A stretch of DNA of 64,000 nucleotides from Spectribacter hydrogenoxidans (GCF_031846275.1 NZ_JAVRIB010000001.1:124001-188000), one strand, 5' to 3'; positions 1-9,145 are shown, counted from the stretch's first letter. The notes: a model not told the origin generated them from the sequence alone. Program-made: numbers and translations.

Positions 1-1
1 C

Positions 2-673
2 AGACCGGCGGGCTACCGGCTGCAGCTCGAGGATCTGCAACTGGCCACCCCCGGCGGCGACGGCGCCGCCCTGGAGGGGCTGCGCCTGGCCGCCCATGCC
101 CAGGCCGGCGGCGAGAACTTCGATCTGCGCATTTCGCGCATCGCGGCCCGGGGCGAGGACTACGGCCCGGTGCTGGCCGAGGGCCGACTGACCACCACGG
201 ACGGCCCGACCCGCCTGCCGGAACTGGCGGCCCGGGTGACGCTGGCACCGGCGCCGTGGGCGCGGCTGGTCCGGGCCGGCCCGACGCTGACGCTGGATCG
301 CCTGCTGCTGGGCGCCCCCGACGGCGACATCCGCCTGGAAGGCGAAATCGGCGCCCGGCCGGATGCCGAGCCCGCGCAGGCCCTGCAGGGCGACATGCGC
401 CTGCAGCTGCCGGTCGCCACCATGCGCAACATTACCGCCGCGGTGATGCGCCACCGGCATCCGGATCAGCCGCCGCCGACCCCCGAGCGGGTGGAAGGCG
501 CCATCAATGAATGGCTCGCCCGCGGCTTCATTGCCTACACCGAGCCGGACCACGCCTACGTGATCCACGCCGCCCTGGACGGCGACGACATCCGCGTGAA
601 TCAACGCACCCTGGAGAACTGGCAGGTGCTCATCGACGAACTGGACATGCCGGAACCCGCGCCGGCACGTTAG
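2..673 (+). CDS. DUF945 (YdgA-like) family protein, 3' part
   Basis: An open frame runs in from the left edge with no start codon, so this is the C-terminal part (about 223 residues) of a longer protein. The visible part has alternating charged and hydrophobic beta-type segments. It ends in a helical stretch (ITAAVMRH, then VEGAINEWLARGFI) followed by an acidic tail. This pattern resembles the C-terminus of the DUF945/YdgA family, periplasmic inner-membrane-anchored proteins of poorly known function. The N-terminal anchor is outside the window, so membrane attachment cannot be checked. The stop lies 51 bp before mnmG on the same strand. The family call rests on overall pattern rather than a catalytic motif, so confidence is moderate. 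Confidence 0.6.
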   Translation, partial: RPAGYRLQLEDLQLATPGGDGAALEGLRLAAHAQAGGENFDLRISRIAARGEDYGPVLAEGRLTTTDGPTRLPELAARVTLAPAPWARLVRAGPTLTLDRLLLGAPDGDIRLEGEIGARPDAEPAQALQGDMRLQLPVATMRNITAAVMRHRHPDQPPPTPERVEGAINEWLARGFIAYTEPDHAYVIHAALDGDDIRVNQRTLENWQVLIDELDMPEPAPAR

Positions 674-724
674 AATTCCGGATTACGCATCACCGCCGGC
701 TGCACGGCCGGGACGGCATTCCGC

Positions 725-2617
725 ATGAGCAATACCAACGAATTCGACGTCATTATCGTCGGCGGGGGACACGCCGGCACCGAAGCCGCGCTGGCCGCGG
801 CGCGCCAGAGCGTGCGCACCCTGCTGCTGACCGACAACATCGAAACCGTGGGGCAGATGTCCTGCAATCCGGCCATCGGCGGCATCGGCAAGGGGCATCT
901 GGTCAAGGAAATCGACGCGCTGGGCGGCATCATGGCCCGGGCCGCGGACCGGGCCGGGATCCAGTTCCGCACCCTTAACGCCCGCAAGGGCCCGGCGGTG
1001 CGCGCCACCCGCGCCCAGGCCGACCGCATGCTCTACAAGTACGCGGTGCGCGAGGCGGTCGAGCATCAGCCGAATCTGGCCCTGTTCCAGCAGTCGGTGG
1101 ACGACCTGATCGTGACCGACGGCCGGGTGGCCGGCGTGGTCACCCGCATGGGGCTGCGCTTCGCCGCGCGGGCGGTGGTGCTCACGGTGGGCACCTTCCT
1201 GGGCGGGCGCATCCATGTGGGCACCAGCCAGTTCGGCGGCGGGCGCGCCGGCGACGCGCCCTCGAATGCCCTGGCCGAGCGGTTGCGCGATCTGCCCTTC
1301 GACGTGGGTCGGCTCAAGACCGGGACGCCCCCGCGCATCGACGGCCGCAGCGTGGATTTCAGCCGCCTGGCCGAACAGCCCGGCGACGAGCCCGCCCCGG
1401 TGTTCTCGTATCTGGGCTCGCGGTCGGAGCATCCCCGGCAGGTGCCCTGCCACATTGCTCACACCAACCCGGCCACCCACGATCTGATCCGCGAGCGGCT
1501 GCACGAGTCGGCCATCTATTCGGGCGAGATCGATAGCGTGGGCCCGCGTTATTGCCCCTCGATCGAGGACAAGATCGTGCGCTTCGCCGACAAGGCCAGC
1601 CACCAGATCTTCGTCGAGCCGGAGGGCCTGAACACCACCGAGCTCTACCCCAACGGCATTTCCACCAGCCTCGGCTTCGACACCCAGCTGGCGCTGGTGC
1701 GCTCGATCGACGGTTTCGAAAACGCCCATATCACCCGGCCCGGCTACGCCATCGAGTACGACTACTTCGACCCCCGCGGCCTGCAGGCCAGCCTGGAGAC
1801 CCGACATCTGCCCGGGCTCTACTTCGCCGGCCAGATCAACGGCACCACCGGCTACGAGGAGGCCGCCGCCCAGGGCCTGCTGGCGGGAGTCAATGCCGCG
1901 CTGGCGGTGCGCGGCCGCGAGCCCTGGTGGCCGCGCCGGGATCAGGCCTATCTGGGCGTGCTGGTGGATGACCTGATCACCCGCGGCACGCTCGAGCCCT
2001 ATCGCATGTTCACCTCCCGCGCCGAACACCGCCTGCTGTTGCGCGAGGACAACGCCGACCTGCGCCTGACCCCGACCGGCCGCGATCTGGGGCTGGTGGA
2101 TGACCACCGCTGGCAGGCGTTCGAGACCAAGCGCGAGGCCGTGGCCCGCGAGCAGCGGCGCCTGGCAGACCTGGTGGTGCGGCCGGACGACGTGACCGAC
2201 GACGCGCTGACCGAACGCCTGGGCGGCCGGCTCAAGGAGGCCTGCAAGGCCGTCGAGCTGCTGCGCCGGCCGAACCTCGGCTATGCCGACCTCCGCGGCC
2301 TGCCGGCGGTGGCCGAACAGGCCGTCGACCCGGTAGTGGCCGAACAGGTGGAAATCCAGGCCAAGTATGCCGGCTACATCGAACGCCAGAACGCGGAGAT
2401 CGACCGCAACCGGCGTCACGAGGACACGCGCCTGCCGGACGGGCTGGATTACGCCGCGGTGGCCGGGCTGTCCAGCGAAATCCGCGAGAAGCTGGCGCGG
2501 CAACGCCCGGCCACGCTGGGCCAGGCGGCACGCATCCCCGGGGTGACGCCGGCGGCGGTATCACTGCTGCTGGTGCATCTCAGGAAGGGCGAGCGCGTAT
2601 ATCGGGAAAGCGCCTGA
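725..2617 (+). CDS. mnmG: tRNA uridine-5-carboxymethylaminomethyl(34) synthesis enzyme MnmG
   Basis: This is a 630-residue FAD protein, matching the usual MnmG/GidA length of about 630. The N-terminal FAD motif GGGHAGTEAA begins at residue 13. Later family blocks are clear, including PRYCPSIEDKIVRF and GQINGTTGYEEAAAQG. With MnmE it installs the carboxymethylaminomethyl group at U34 of certain tRNAs in the cytoplasm, supporting accurate decoding of two-fold degenerate codons. In many Gammaproteobacteria mnmG is followed by rsmG and parAB near oriC. Here the next gene is oppA, so that neighbourhood is broken. The ATG at 725 is kept because the FAD motif follows at the expected distance, although no strong Shine-Dalgarno sequence precedes it. 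Confidence 0.97.
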   Translation: MSNTNEFDVIIVGGGHAGTEAALAAARQSVRTLLLTDNIETVGQMSCNPAIGGIGKGHLVKEIDALGGIMARAADRAGIQFRTLNARKGPAVRATRAQADRMLYKYAVREAVEHQPNLALFQQSVDDLIVTDGRVAGVVTRMGLRFAARAVVLTVGTFLGGRIHVGTSQFGGGRAGDAPSNALAERLRDLPFDVGRLKTGTPPRIDGRSVDFSRLAEQPGDEPAPVFSYLGSRSEHPRQVPCHIAHTNPATHDLIRERLHESAIYSGEIDSVGPRYCPSIEDKIVRFADKASHQIFVEPEGLNTTELYPNGISTSLGFDTQLALVRSIDGFENAHITRPGYAIEYDYFDPRGLQASLETRHLPGLYFAGQINGTTGYEEAAAQGLLAGVNAALAVRGREPWWPRRDQAYLGVLVDDLITRGTLEPYRMFTSRAEHRLLLREDNADLRLTPTGRDLGLVDDHRWQAFETKREAVAREQRRLADLVVRPDDVTDDALTERLGGRLKEACKAVELLRRPNLGYADLRGLPAVAEQAVDPVVAEQVEIQAKYAGYIERQNAEIDRNRRHEDTRLPDGLDYAAVAGLSSEIREKLARQRPATLGQAARIPGVTPAAVSLLLVHLRKGERVYRESA

Positions 2618-2682
2618 GAGGCGACGCGGGGCCGTTCGCCCGCTTTCGCTTTTGCTGTAATCTCGGAAGCGTTTTCCAGAAA

Positions 2683-2957
2683 GGGACCCTCTGACTAATC
2701 CCGCGCGGCCCGCACCGGCGTCTTTGCGCGCGGCTAGCAAGAAACGAGGAGAGAAGTTTGCTCATTGCAAATGAACGACGAGTGACGCCGTCTAGACGCG
2801 CGCAAGGGCCCGGCCCCGAAGGGGTTTGGCCCAAGCCGTCCAATTGCGGCGTTGCTCTCCTTGACCGTGAGCGCCGCCACGGCCCTGCGTCGAGCGCCTT
2901 GCACTTGAACGGCTTGGGACTCAAACGCGGGTCGCGGGGGATTAATCAGAGGGTCCC
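2683..2957. mobile_element. 275 bp MITE-like element with 31 bp terminal inverted repeats
   Basis: The left end (2683-2713, beginning gggaccctctga) and the right end (2927-2957, finishing tcagagggtccc) are inverted repeats of 31 bp with about three mismatches. An inner inverted pair around cccaagccgtccaa and ttgaacggcttggg adds more fold-back potential. The inside has no convincing gene, although an open frame passes through it in phase with oppA. No clear target-site duplication longer than two bases (aa on each side) is visible. The form fits a non-autonomous, transposase-dependent miniature element. It ends 13 bp before the oppA start codon, so it may supply or disrupt that gene's leader. 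It fills almost all of the 353 bp gap between mnmG and oppA. Confidence 0.7.
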
Positions 2958-2970
2958 AAGGAGAGTGACT

Positions 2971-4626
2971 GTGCGAGTCCTTCTGACGGCACTGGGTGTG
3001 GGGCTTTTGCTTGCCGGTTGCGGCCAGGGCGGCAGCGGCGAGTCGGATTCCTTCCCGGTCAAGATCAAGCCCGAAATCCTGGACGACGGTACCGGTGTCC
3101 TGCGCAAGGGCAACGGCGCCGAACCCGGGACGCTGGATCCGCACAAGGCCCAGGGCGTGCCCGCGGCCAACATCCTGCGCGACATCTACGAGGGGCTGAT
3201 CTCGGAGGAACCCGACGGCACCATCGAGCCGGGCGGCGCCGAAAGCTGGGAGATCAGCGAGGACCGCAAGACCTACACCTTCAAGCTGCGCGAGGACGCG
3301 GTGTGGTCGAACGGCGAGCCGGTCCGGGCGGAGGACTACGCCTACGGTCTGCGGCGCACCGTCGACCCGGCCACCGGGTCGGTCTACGCCAGCATCCTGG
3401 CGCCGATCGAGAACGCCGAAGCGATCATCGCCGGTGACAAGGCCCCGGACACCCTGGGCGTGACCGCGGTCGACGAGTTCACGCTGGAAATCCGCCTCAA
3501 GGCGCCGACCCCCTACTTCCTGGGTCTGCTGACCCACAGCACCACCTACCCGCTCTACCGGCCGGCGGTGGAGGAACACGGCGACCAGTTTACCCAGCCG
3601 GGCAATGCGGTCACCAACGGCGCCTATCTGCTCAAGGAATGGGTGGTCGCGTCCGAGATCGTGCTGGAGGCCAATCCCGACTACTGGGATGCCGACAACG
3701 TCGGCGTCGGCCGGGTGGAGTACTACCCGATCGAGAACACCTCGTCCGAGCTCAAGCGCTACCAGGCCGGCGAGCTGGACTGGACCGGCTCGGTGCCGAT
3801 CCCGCAACTGGAGACGGTGCGCACGCACGTCCCGGATCAGCTCAAGACCAAGCCCAGCCTGTCCAATTACTACTACGGCCTGAACGTCACCCGCGAACCG
3901 TTCCGGGATTCCCCCGAACTGCGCCAGGCCCTGTCGATGGCGATCGACCGCGAGGTGATCGTGGAGAAGATCACCCGCGGCAACGAGATTCCCGCCTACC
4001 AGTGGGTGCCGCCGGTGGTGAGCGACTACCAGGGCGCCAGGCTGGCCTACGCCGACATGCCGCAGGAACAGCGCAATGCCCGCGCCCGCGAGCTGTACGC
4101 CGAAGCCGGCTATGGCGAGGACAATCCGCTGACGGTGGAGATTCGCTACAACACCCTCGAGGCGCACAAGAAGATCGCCTCGGTGATCGCCAGCATGTGG
4201 CAGAACGTGCTGGGGGTGGACGTGGAGCTGGTCAACGAGGAATGGAAGGTGTTTCTCCAGAACGTGTCCGAGCGCCGGGTGACGGAAGTCTTCCGCGCCG
4301 GCTGGGTAGGAGACTATGACGACCCCTACACCTTCCTGGAGCTGCTGCACTCGGATTTCGGCATCAACGGGGCCGGCTACAGCAACCCCGAATACGACGC
4401 CCTGCTGAACAAGGCCTCGCGCATGCCCGGGGGCGAGCAGCGCCAGTCGGTGCTGCGGGAAGCCGAGGCGATGCTGCTGGCCGACCATCCGGTGATCCCG
4501 GTGTTCTTCGGCACCAGCAAGACGCTGATCAAACCGTATGTAAAGGGCTATGTGGGCAATCCCATGAGCCACTACTACAGCAAGGATTTCCGCATCGAGC
4601 CCGCCGACGACAGCCCGGCCCAATGA
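2971..4626 (+). CDS. oppA: Oligopeptide ABC transporter substrate-binding lipoprotein (OppA type)
   Basis: This 551-residue protein belongs to the bacterial extracellular solute-binding family 5. The N-terminus is a lipoprotein signal ending LLLAGC with the lipid-bearing Cys at residue 17. The family signature follows (GTLDPHKAQGVPAANI, then IYEGL), and the C-terminal part carries PVIPVFF. It would capture peptides in the periplasm and pass them to the OppBC permease. The GTG at 2971 is chosen because AAGGAG (2958-2963) lies 7 bp upstream; a GTG at 2965 would be only 1 bp from it. The frame stays open upstream to 2758, but that part lies in the inverted-repeat element and is not protein-like. 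Dipeptide or other specificities cannot be excluded. Confidence 0.93.
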   Translation: MRVLLTALGVGLLLAGCGQGGSGESDSFPVKIKPEILDDGTGVLRKGNGAEPGTLDPHKAQGVPAANILRDIYEGLISEEPDGTIEPGGAESWEISEDRKTYTFKLREDAVWSNGEPVRAEDYAYGLRRTVDPATGSVYASILAPIENAEAIIAGDKAPDTLGVTAVDEFTLEIRLKAPTPYFLGLLTHSTTYPLYRPAVEEHGDQFTQPGNAVTNGAYLLKEWVVASEIVLEANPDYWDADNVGVGRVEYYPIENTSSELKRYQAGELDWTGSVPIPQLETVRTHVPDQLKTKPSLSNYYYGLNVTREPFRDSPELRQALSMAIDREVIVEKITRGNEIPAYQWVPPVVSDYQGARLAYADMPQEQRNARARELYAEAGYGEDNPLTVEIRYNTLEAHKKIASVIASMWQNVLGVDVELVNEEWKVFLQNVSERRVTEVFRAGWVGDYDDPYTFLELLHSDFGINGAGYSNPEYDALLNKASRMPGGEQRQSVLREAEAMLLADHPVIPVFFGTSKTLIKPYVKGYVGNPMSHYYSKDFRIEPADDSPAQ

Positions 4627-4666
4627 GCCGGGTTCGCCGCCCCCGCCCAAACTAGGAGCCGATGCC

Positions 4667-5581
4667 GTGCTGGCCTACGCCGTTCGCCGCATTGCGGGGG
4701 TGGTACCCACCCTGCTGATACTGCTGACCCTGGCGTTCGTGCTGATCCGCTCGGCGCCCGGCGGGCCGTTCGACGCCGAAAAGCAGCTGCCGCCGCAGAT
4801 CGAGGCCAACCTGCAGGCCAAGTATCATCTGGACGAGCCGCTCTACCAGCAATACGCACGCTATGTGTGGGACGTGCTGCATTTCGATTTCGGTCCCTCG
4901 TTCCAGTACAAGGACCTGACCGTCACCCAGCTGATCACGGACGCCTTCCCGGTATCGCTGAAGCTGGGCGCGGCGTCACTGCTGTTCGCTCTTCTGTTCG
5001 GGGTGCCCCTGGGCGTGCTGGCGGCCCTGCGGCAGAACAGCCCCACGGACTACGGGCTGATGACGCTGGCGATGGTGGGTATCTCGATTCCCAATTTCGT
5101 GCTGGCGCCGCTGCTGATCCTGCTGCTGGCGGTATACAACGACTGGCTGCCGGCCGGGGGCCTGGGCGGGCCCAGCCACTTCGTGATTCCGGTGCTGGCG
5201 CTGGGCACCGCGATGATGGCCTATGTCGCACGGCTGACGCGCGGCTCGATGATCGAGGTGCTGCGCTCCGATTTCATCCGCACCGCCCGGGCCAAGGGCC
5301 TGACCGCCCGTCGCGTGCTGTTCGTGCACGCTCTGCCGGCCGGGCTGACGCCGGTGGTGTCGTTCATGGGGCCGGCCACCGCCGGCATCATCACCGGCTC
5401 GGTGGTGATCGAGACCATCTTCGGCATTCCCGGCCTGGGCCGCTTCATCGTGCAGGGGGCGACCAACCGCGACTACACCCTGGTGCTGGGCGTGGTGCTG
5501 TTCTACGGGATGCTGATCATCCTGTTCAATCTGCTGGTCGACCTGGTCTACGCCTGGCTCGACCCGCGCGTGAGCTACTGA
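4667..5581 (+). CDS. oppB: Oligopeptide ABC transporter permease (OppB type)
   Basis: This 304-residue inner-membrane permease has six predicted hydrophobic segments. The permease signature loop lies around DFIRTARAKGLTARRVL, the cytoplasmic EAA-type region that contacts the ATPases. The N-terminus begins with a first helix at the start (RRIAGVVPTLLILLTLAFV), typical of OppB/DppB. The GTG at 4667 is in frame and has AGGAG (4654-4658) 8 bp upstream; the nearby ATG at 4662 is in another frame. It follows oppA by 40 bp and is followed by oppC after 10 bp, so the three are probably co-transcribed. Confidence 0.95.
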   Translation: MLAYAVRRIAGVVPTLLILLTLAFVLIRSAPGGPFDAEKQLPPQIEANLQAKYHLDEPLYQQYARYVWDVLHFDFGPSFQYKDLTVTQLITDAFPVSLKLGAASLLFALLFGVPLGVLAALRQNSPTDYGLMTLAMVGISIPNFVLAPLLILLLAVYNDWLPAGGLGGPSHFVIPVLALGTAMMAYVARLTRGSMIEVLRSDFIRTARAKGLTARRVLFVHALPAGLTPVVSFMGPATAGIITGSVVIETIFGIPGLGRFIVQGATNRDYTLVLGVVLFYGMLIILFNLLVDLVYAWLDPRVSY

Positions 5582-5591
5582 GGGCCGCCTG

Positions 5592-6494
5592 GTGATATTC
5601 CGCCGCAAACGTGACGCGGACAGGCTGGCCGCAACCGCAGAGGTGGCCAGCCGCAGCCTGTGGTCCAACGCCATGCGACGGCTGATCCGCAATCGCGCGG
5701 CGCTGGCCGCCAGTGCGGTGCTGGGGCTGATGGTGGTGCTGGTGCTGATCGGCCCGGCGCTGTCCCCCTACGATCAGGCGACCCAGGACTACGGCATGAT
5801 CTGGACCGGGCCGGATGCCGGCAGTGGCCACCTGTTCGGGACCGACAGTCTGGGCCGAGACCTGTTCGTGCGCACCATGCAGGGTGGGCGCATCTCGCTG
5901 ACCATCGGCGTGGTCACCACCCTGGTCAGCCTGATCATCGGCGTGACCTACGGCTCGGTGGCCGCCTACTTCGGCGGCCGGGTGGATTCGCTGATGATGC
6001 GGGCGGTGGACATTCTCTACGCCATGCCCTTCCTGTTCTTCGTGATCCTGCTGATGGTGGCCTTCGGGCGCAACATCTACCTGATCTTCATCGCCATCGG
6101 CGCGGTCAGCTGGCTGGACATGGCCCGTATCGTGCGCGGCCAGACGCTGTCGGTGAAACAGAAGGAATTCGTCGAGGCCGCGCGCATGGCCGGTGCCTCC
6201 TCGTTCAACGTCATCCGGCGGCACATCGTGCCAAATCTGCTGGGTGTGGTGGCGGTGTACATCACCCTGACCATCCCGCAGGTGATCCTGTTCGAATCCT
6301 TCCTGAGCTTTCTCGGCCTGGGCGTTCAGGAGCCGGCCACCTCCTGGGGCACGCTGGTCAAGGACGGGGCCGACGAGATGGGCCGTGCGCCGTGGCTGCT
6401 GATCTTCCCGGCGGCGTTCCTGGCCACCACGCTGTTCTGCTTCAACTTCATCGGCGACGGCCTGCGCGACGCGCTGGACCCGAAGGACCGCTGA
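5592..6494 (+). CDS. oppC: Oligopeptide ABC transporter permease (OppC type)
   Basis: This 300-residue inner-membrane permease pairs with OppB. It has the usual OppC N-terminus, a short cytoplasmic basic segment before the first helix at about residues 35-58. The permease loop is clear (FVEAARMAGASSFNVIRRH), as is the periplasmic GTDSLGRDLF block common in DppC/OppC proteins. The start is GTG at 5592, 10 bp after the oppB stop. After this gene the operon is interrupted by about 400 bp of repeats before oppD, so the ATPase may be transcribed separately. Confidence 0.95.
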   Translation: MIFRRKRDADRLAATAEVASRSLWSNAMRRLIRNRAALAASAVLGLMVVLVLIGPALSPYDQATQDYGMIWTGPDAGSGHLFGTDSLGRDLFVRTMQGGRISLTIGVVTTLVSLIIGVTYGSVAAYFGGRVDSLMMRAVDILYAMPFLFFVILLMVAFGRNIYLIFIAIGAVSWLDMARIVRGQTLSVKQKEFVEAARMAGASSFNVIRRHIVPNLLGVVAVYITLTIPQVILFESFLSFLGLGVQEPATSWGTLVKDGADEMGRAPWLLIFPAAFLATTLFCFNFIGDGLRDALDPKDR

Positions 6495-6516
6495 CCGCCG
6501 GTGCTGAGCAACGGCC

Positions 6517-6875
6517 AACCGCAAAGACCGCAAAGGGTGGACATGCAGGAATACGAATAAACGCCGTTGCGCTCCTTGCGCCTCTGGGAAAAGAACACTA
6601 ACCGCAAAAAACGCAAAGGGGCGCAAAGTGTGATGATCGGTGAATAGGGAACGACCTTCTTTGCGAATTTTGCATCCTTTGCGGTTCACGGAAACACACG
6701 CTAACCGCAAAGGACGCAAAGGGGCGAAAAGTGTGATGATCGATGAATGGGAAACCACCTTCTTTGCGACTTTTGCGTGCTTTGCGGTTCACGGAAACAC
6801 GCACTAACCGCGAAAGACGCGAAGAATGGCCATGCAGAAATACGAAAGAATTCCTTTGCGGTTAACACGAAACGT
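6517..6875. repeat. Noncoding tandem/fold-back repeat array between oppC and oppD
   Basis: Four units each start with aaccgcaaa or aaccgcgaaa: about 6517-6599, 6600-6702, 6703-6805 and 6806-6875. The two central units are both exactly 103 bp and nearly identical. Each central unit opens with aaccgcaaa plus cgcaaagg and closes with ctttgcggtt, so each can fold back on itself. Short open frames rich in F, A and C cross the array in antisense, but they only reflect the repeated triplet-like sequence. The array fills the roughly 400 bp gap between oppC and oppD; only the last ~15 bp remain for an oppD leader. Similar cgcaaag-type noncoding repeats are scattered in many GC-rich genomes. Its function is unknown. 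Confidence 0.8.
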
Positions 6876-6891
6876 CTGACATAAGAGCCCC

Positions 6892-7686
6892 ATGCTGCTG
6901 AAAGTCGCCAATCTGCAGGTCAGCTTCGACACGCCCGACGGCCCGGTCGACGCCGTGCGCGGGCTCGATTTCGAGCTGGCCGAGGGCCAGACCCTGGGTA
7001 TCGTGGGGGAATCCGGCTCGGGCAAGAGCCAGTCGGTGCGGGCGCTGCTGGGCCTGCTGGACAGCAATGGCCGAGTCAGTGGGTCGGCGCGTTACCGCGA
7101 CACCGAACTGATCGGGCTGTCCGAGCGCGAACTTAGACGCATCCGCGGGTCGCGCATCGCGATGATTTTCCAGGACCCGATGACCTCGCTGAACCCGCAT
7201 CTGCGGGTGTCCACCCAGATGACCGAGGTGCTGGCGCAGCACCAGGGCCTGCGGCGGCGCGCGGCCATGAGCCGGGCGATCGAGATGCTCGAGGCCGTGC
7301 GTATCCCGGATGCCGCCCGGCGTATCCGCTACTACCCGCACCAGTTCTCCGGAGGCATGCGCCAGCGGGTGATGATCGCCATGAGCCTGCTCTGCCAGCC
7401 GGATATCCTGATCGCCGATGAACCCACCACCGCCCTGGACGTGACCGTGCAGGCGGAAATCCTCGACCTGATCCGCGACCTACGCACCCGCTTTTCCACC
7501 TCGGTGATCCTGATCACCCATGATCTGGGCGTGGTAGCCGGCACCTGCGATCACGTGGTGGTGATGCGCGACGGCGAGGTGGTGGAGCGGGCGGCGGTCG
7601 GGGCGCTGTTCGACCAGCCGCAGCACGACTACACGCGGCGGCTGCTCGCCGCGGTGCCGAAGCTGGACGCCGGTAGCACGAACTAG
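6892..7686 (+). CDS. oppD: Oligopeptide ABC transporter ATP-binding protein (OppD type, short form)
   Basis: This 264-residue ABC ATPase has Walker A GESGSGKS, the signature SGGMRQRV and Walker B ILIADEPTTALD, all intact. It would couple ATP hydrolysis to peptide import with OppF. OppD/DppD proteins are usually about 320-340 residues because a C-terminal oligopeptide/dipeptide-transporter domain follows the nucleotide-binding domain. Here the protein stops right after YTRRLLAAVPKLD, so that domain is missing. There is only 13 bp to the next gene, and no remnant of the missing domain is visible, so this is a real short form rather than a frameshift. The ATG at 6892 is preceded by AAGAG. Confidence 0.92.
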   Translation: MLLKVANLQVSFDTPDGPVDAVRGLDFELAEGQTLGIVGESGSGKSQSVRALLGLLDSNGRVSGSARYRDTELIGLSERELRRIRGSRIAMIFQDPMTSLNPHLRVSTQMTEVLAQHQGLRRRAAMSRAIEMLEAVRIPDAARRIRYYPHQFSGGMRQRVMIAMSLLCQPDILIADEPTTALDVTVQAEILDLIRDLRTRFSTSVILITHDLGVVAGTCDHVVVMRDGEVVERAAVGALFDQPQHDYTRRLLAAVPKLDAGSTN

Positions 7687-7699
7687 GATCGGGCCCTGA

Positions 7700-9145
7700 A
7701 TGGACTTCGCCTGGCAGGCCCAGCTGCGGTTCCTGATTCCGGCGCTGGCCGCCACCCTTGCGGCGGCCGCGGCCGTGGTGCATATCCTGCTGCACAAGCG
7801 GGACTCCCGCGGGGCATTCGGCTGGATCGCCGTATGCCTGCTGTTCCCGCTGTTCGGGCCGGTTCTCTATGCCGTTTTCGGCATCAACCGGGTGCAGATC
7901 CGTGCCCAGCGGCTGGACCAGCGGGCCACCCATGCCCTCGGCCAGCGAGCCCCGGGGGTGGACAGCGGCCACACCCGCCGCGCGCCGGCAGTGCCCGAGG
8001 CCCTAACCGGACTGGCGGCGGCGGCTGACCAGCTGGCGGCGGTGCCGCTGGTGGCCGGCAACGAACTGCAGGTGCTTCACCACGGCGACCAGGCCTACCC
8101 GGCCATGCTGGAGGCCATCGACCAAGCCCGGGCCTACGTCTATCTGGCCACCTATATCTTCGAGACCGACGCCACCGGGCGACAGTTCGTCGCCGCACTG
8201 GCCCGGGCGGCCGCACGCGGGGTGGACGTGCGAGTGATGCTGGACGGGTTCGGCGAGTACTACGCCTGGCCGCGCCGCCGGGCCGGCGGCCTGCTGCGGC
8301 GCCAGGGCGTGAGCGTGGCCCGCTTCCTGGCACCGAGCCTGCTGCCGCCGTCGCTGCGTATCAATCTGCGCAATCACCGCAAGATTCTGGTGGTGGACGG
8401 CGTCCGGGGTTTCACCGGCGGCATGAACATCGGCGACCGCCATGTCGGCTCGGCGCGCCGACCGCGGCGGGTGGACGATATGCATTTCGCCCTGGCCGGG
8501 CCGGTGGTGCACCAGATGGAAACCGTGTTCCTGGCCGACTGGGCATTCGTGACCGGCGAGCGCACGGCGGCCGGCGACTCGGCGGCGGCACAGGGTTCGG
8601 CCACCTGCCGGGTGATCGACGACGGCCCCACCGAGGACCCCGACCGGGTGGCCCTGTTGCTGAGCGCGGCGGTGGCCGCTGCCCGCGAGCGGGTGCTGAT
8701 CATGACCCCCTACTTCCTCCCCTCGGCGGGCCTGATCTCGGCGCTGCAGGCAGCCGCACTGCGGGGGCTCGACGTGTCCATCGTGCTGCCGGCAGCCAAC
8801 AACCTGCCCTACGTACACTGGGCCTCGCGCCACGGCTTGCGGGAGCTGCTGGTGCGCGGGGTGAAGATCTACTACCAACCGGCGCCGTTCGTTCACAGCA
8901 AACTGTTCGTGGTGGATGACAGTTACGCGCTGATCGGCTCGGCCAACCTCGACCCGCGCAGCCTGCGGCTGAATTTCGAGATGCAGGTGGAGGTATACGA
9001 CCGCGGTTTCGTGGCCGAACTGGCCGATCACCTGGCGGCGCGCATCGAGGCCTCGCGCCGCTACACTGCCGCAGATTTCGACCAGCGCTCGCTGCCGGTG
9101 CGGCTGCGCGACGCGGTGGCCTGGCTGTTCACGCCGTATCTGTGA
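7700..9145 (+). CDS. cls: Cardiolipin synthase (phospholipase D family)
   Basis: This 481-residue membrane-anchored enzyme has two N-terminal hydrophobic segments (about 12-30 and 42-60). Two HKD motifs follow: HRKILVVDG starting at His226, and HSKLFVVDD starting at His399. It would transfer a phosphatidyl group between phosphatidylglycerol molecules, or from phosphatidylethanolamine, to make cardiolipin at the inner membrane. The two-helix N-terminus and length match the ClsA type. It starts 13 bp after oppD, so it may share that transcript although the functions are unrelated. Its 3' end overlaps the opposite-strand EEP hydrolase gene by 17 bp. Confidence 0.95.
   Translation: MDFAWQAQLRFLIPALAATLAAAAAVVHILLHKRDSRGAFGWIAVCLLFPLFGPVLYAVFGINRVQIRAQRLDQRATHALGQRAPGVDSGHTRRAPAVPEALTGLAAAADQLAAVPLVAGNELQVLHHGDQAYPAMLEAIDQARAYVYLATYIFETDATGRQFVAALARAAARGVDVRVMLDGFGEYYAWPRRRAGGLLRRQGVSVARFLAPSLLPPSLRINLRNHRKILVVDGVRGFTGGMNIGDRHVGSARRPRRVDDMHFALAGPVVHQMETVFLADWAFVTGERTAAGDSAAAQGSATCRVIDDGPTEDPDRVALLLSAAVAAARERVLIMTPYFLPSAGLISALQAAALRGLDVSIVLPAANNLPYVHWASRHGLRELLVRGVKIYYQPAPFVHSKLFVVDDSYALIGSANLDPRSLRLNFEMQVEVYDRGFVAELADHLAARIEASRRYTAADFDQRSLPVRLRDAVAWLFTPYL

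Noticed and set aside
2758..2970. In-frame upstream extension of oppA
   Set aside because: It lies inside the inverted-repeat element, has no lipoprotein signal and has no matching Shine-Dalgarno; the GTG at 2971 has both.
683..4650. Very long antisense open frames over mnmG and oppA
   Set aside because: High GC content keeps antisense frames open. Their proteins are low-complexity (rich in H, Q, G, R) while the sense frames match known families.
6598..6804. Short antisense frames in the oppC-oppD gap
   Set aside because: They only translate the tandem repeats (F, A and C rich) and have no start signals.
6517..6875. CRISPR array
   Set aside because: Units are 103 bp tandem copies, without short repeats separated by unique spacers, and no cas genes are near.
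7686..7700. Frameshift at the end of oppD
   Set aside because: Only 13 bp separate it from cls, and no remnant of the missing domain is found in another frame.
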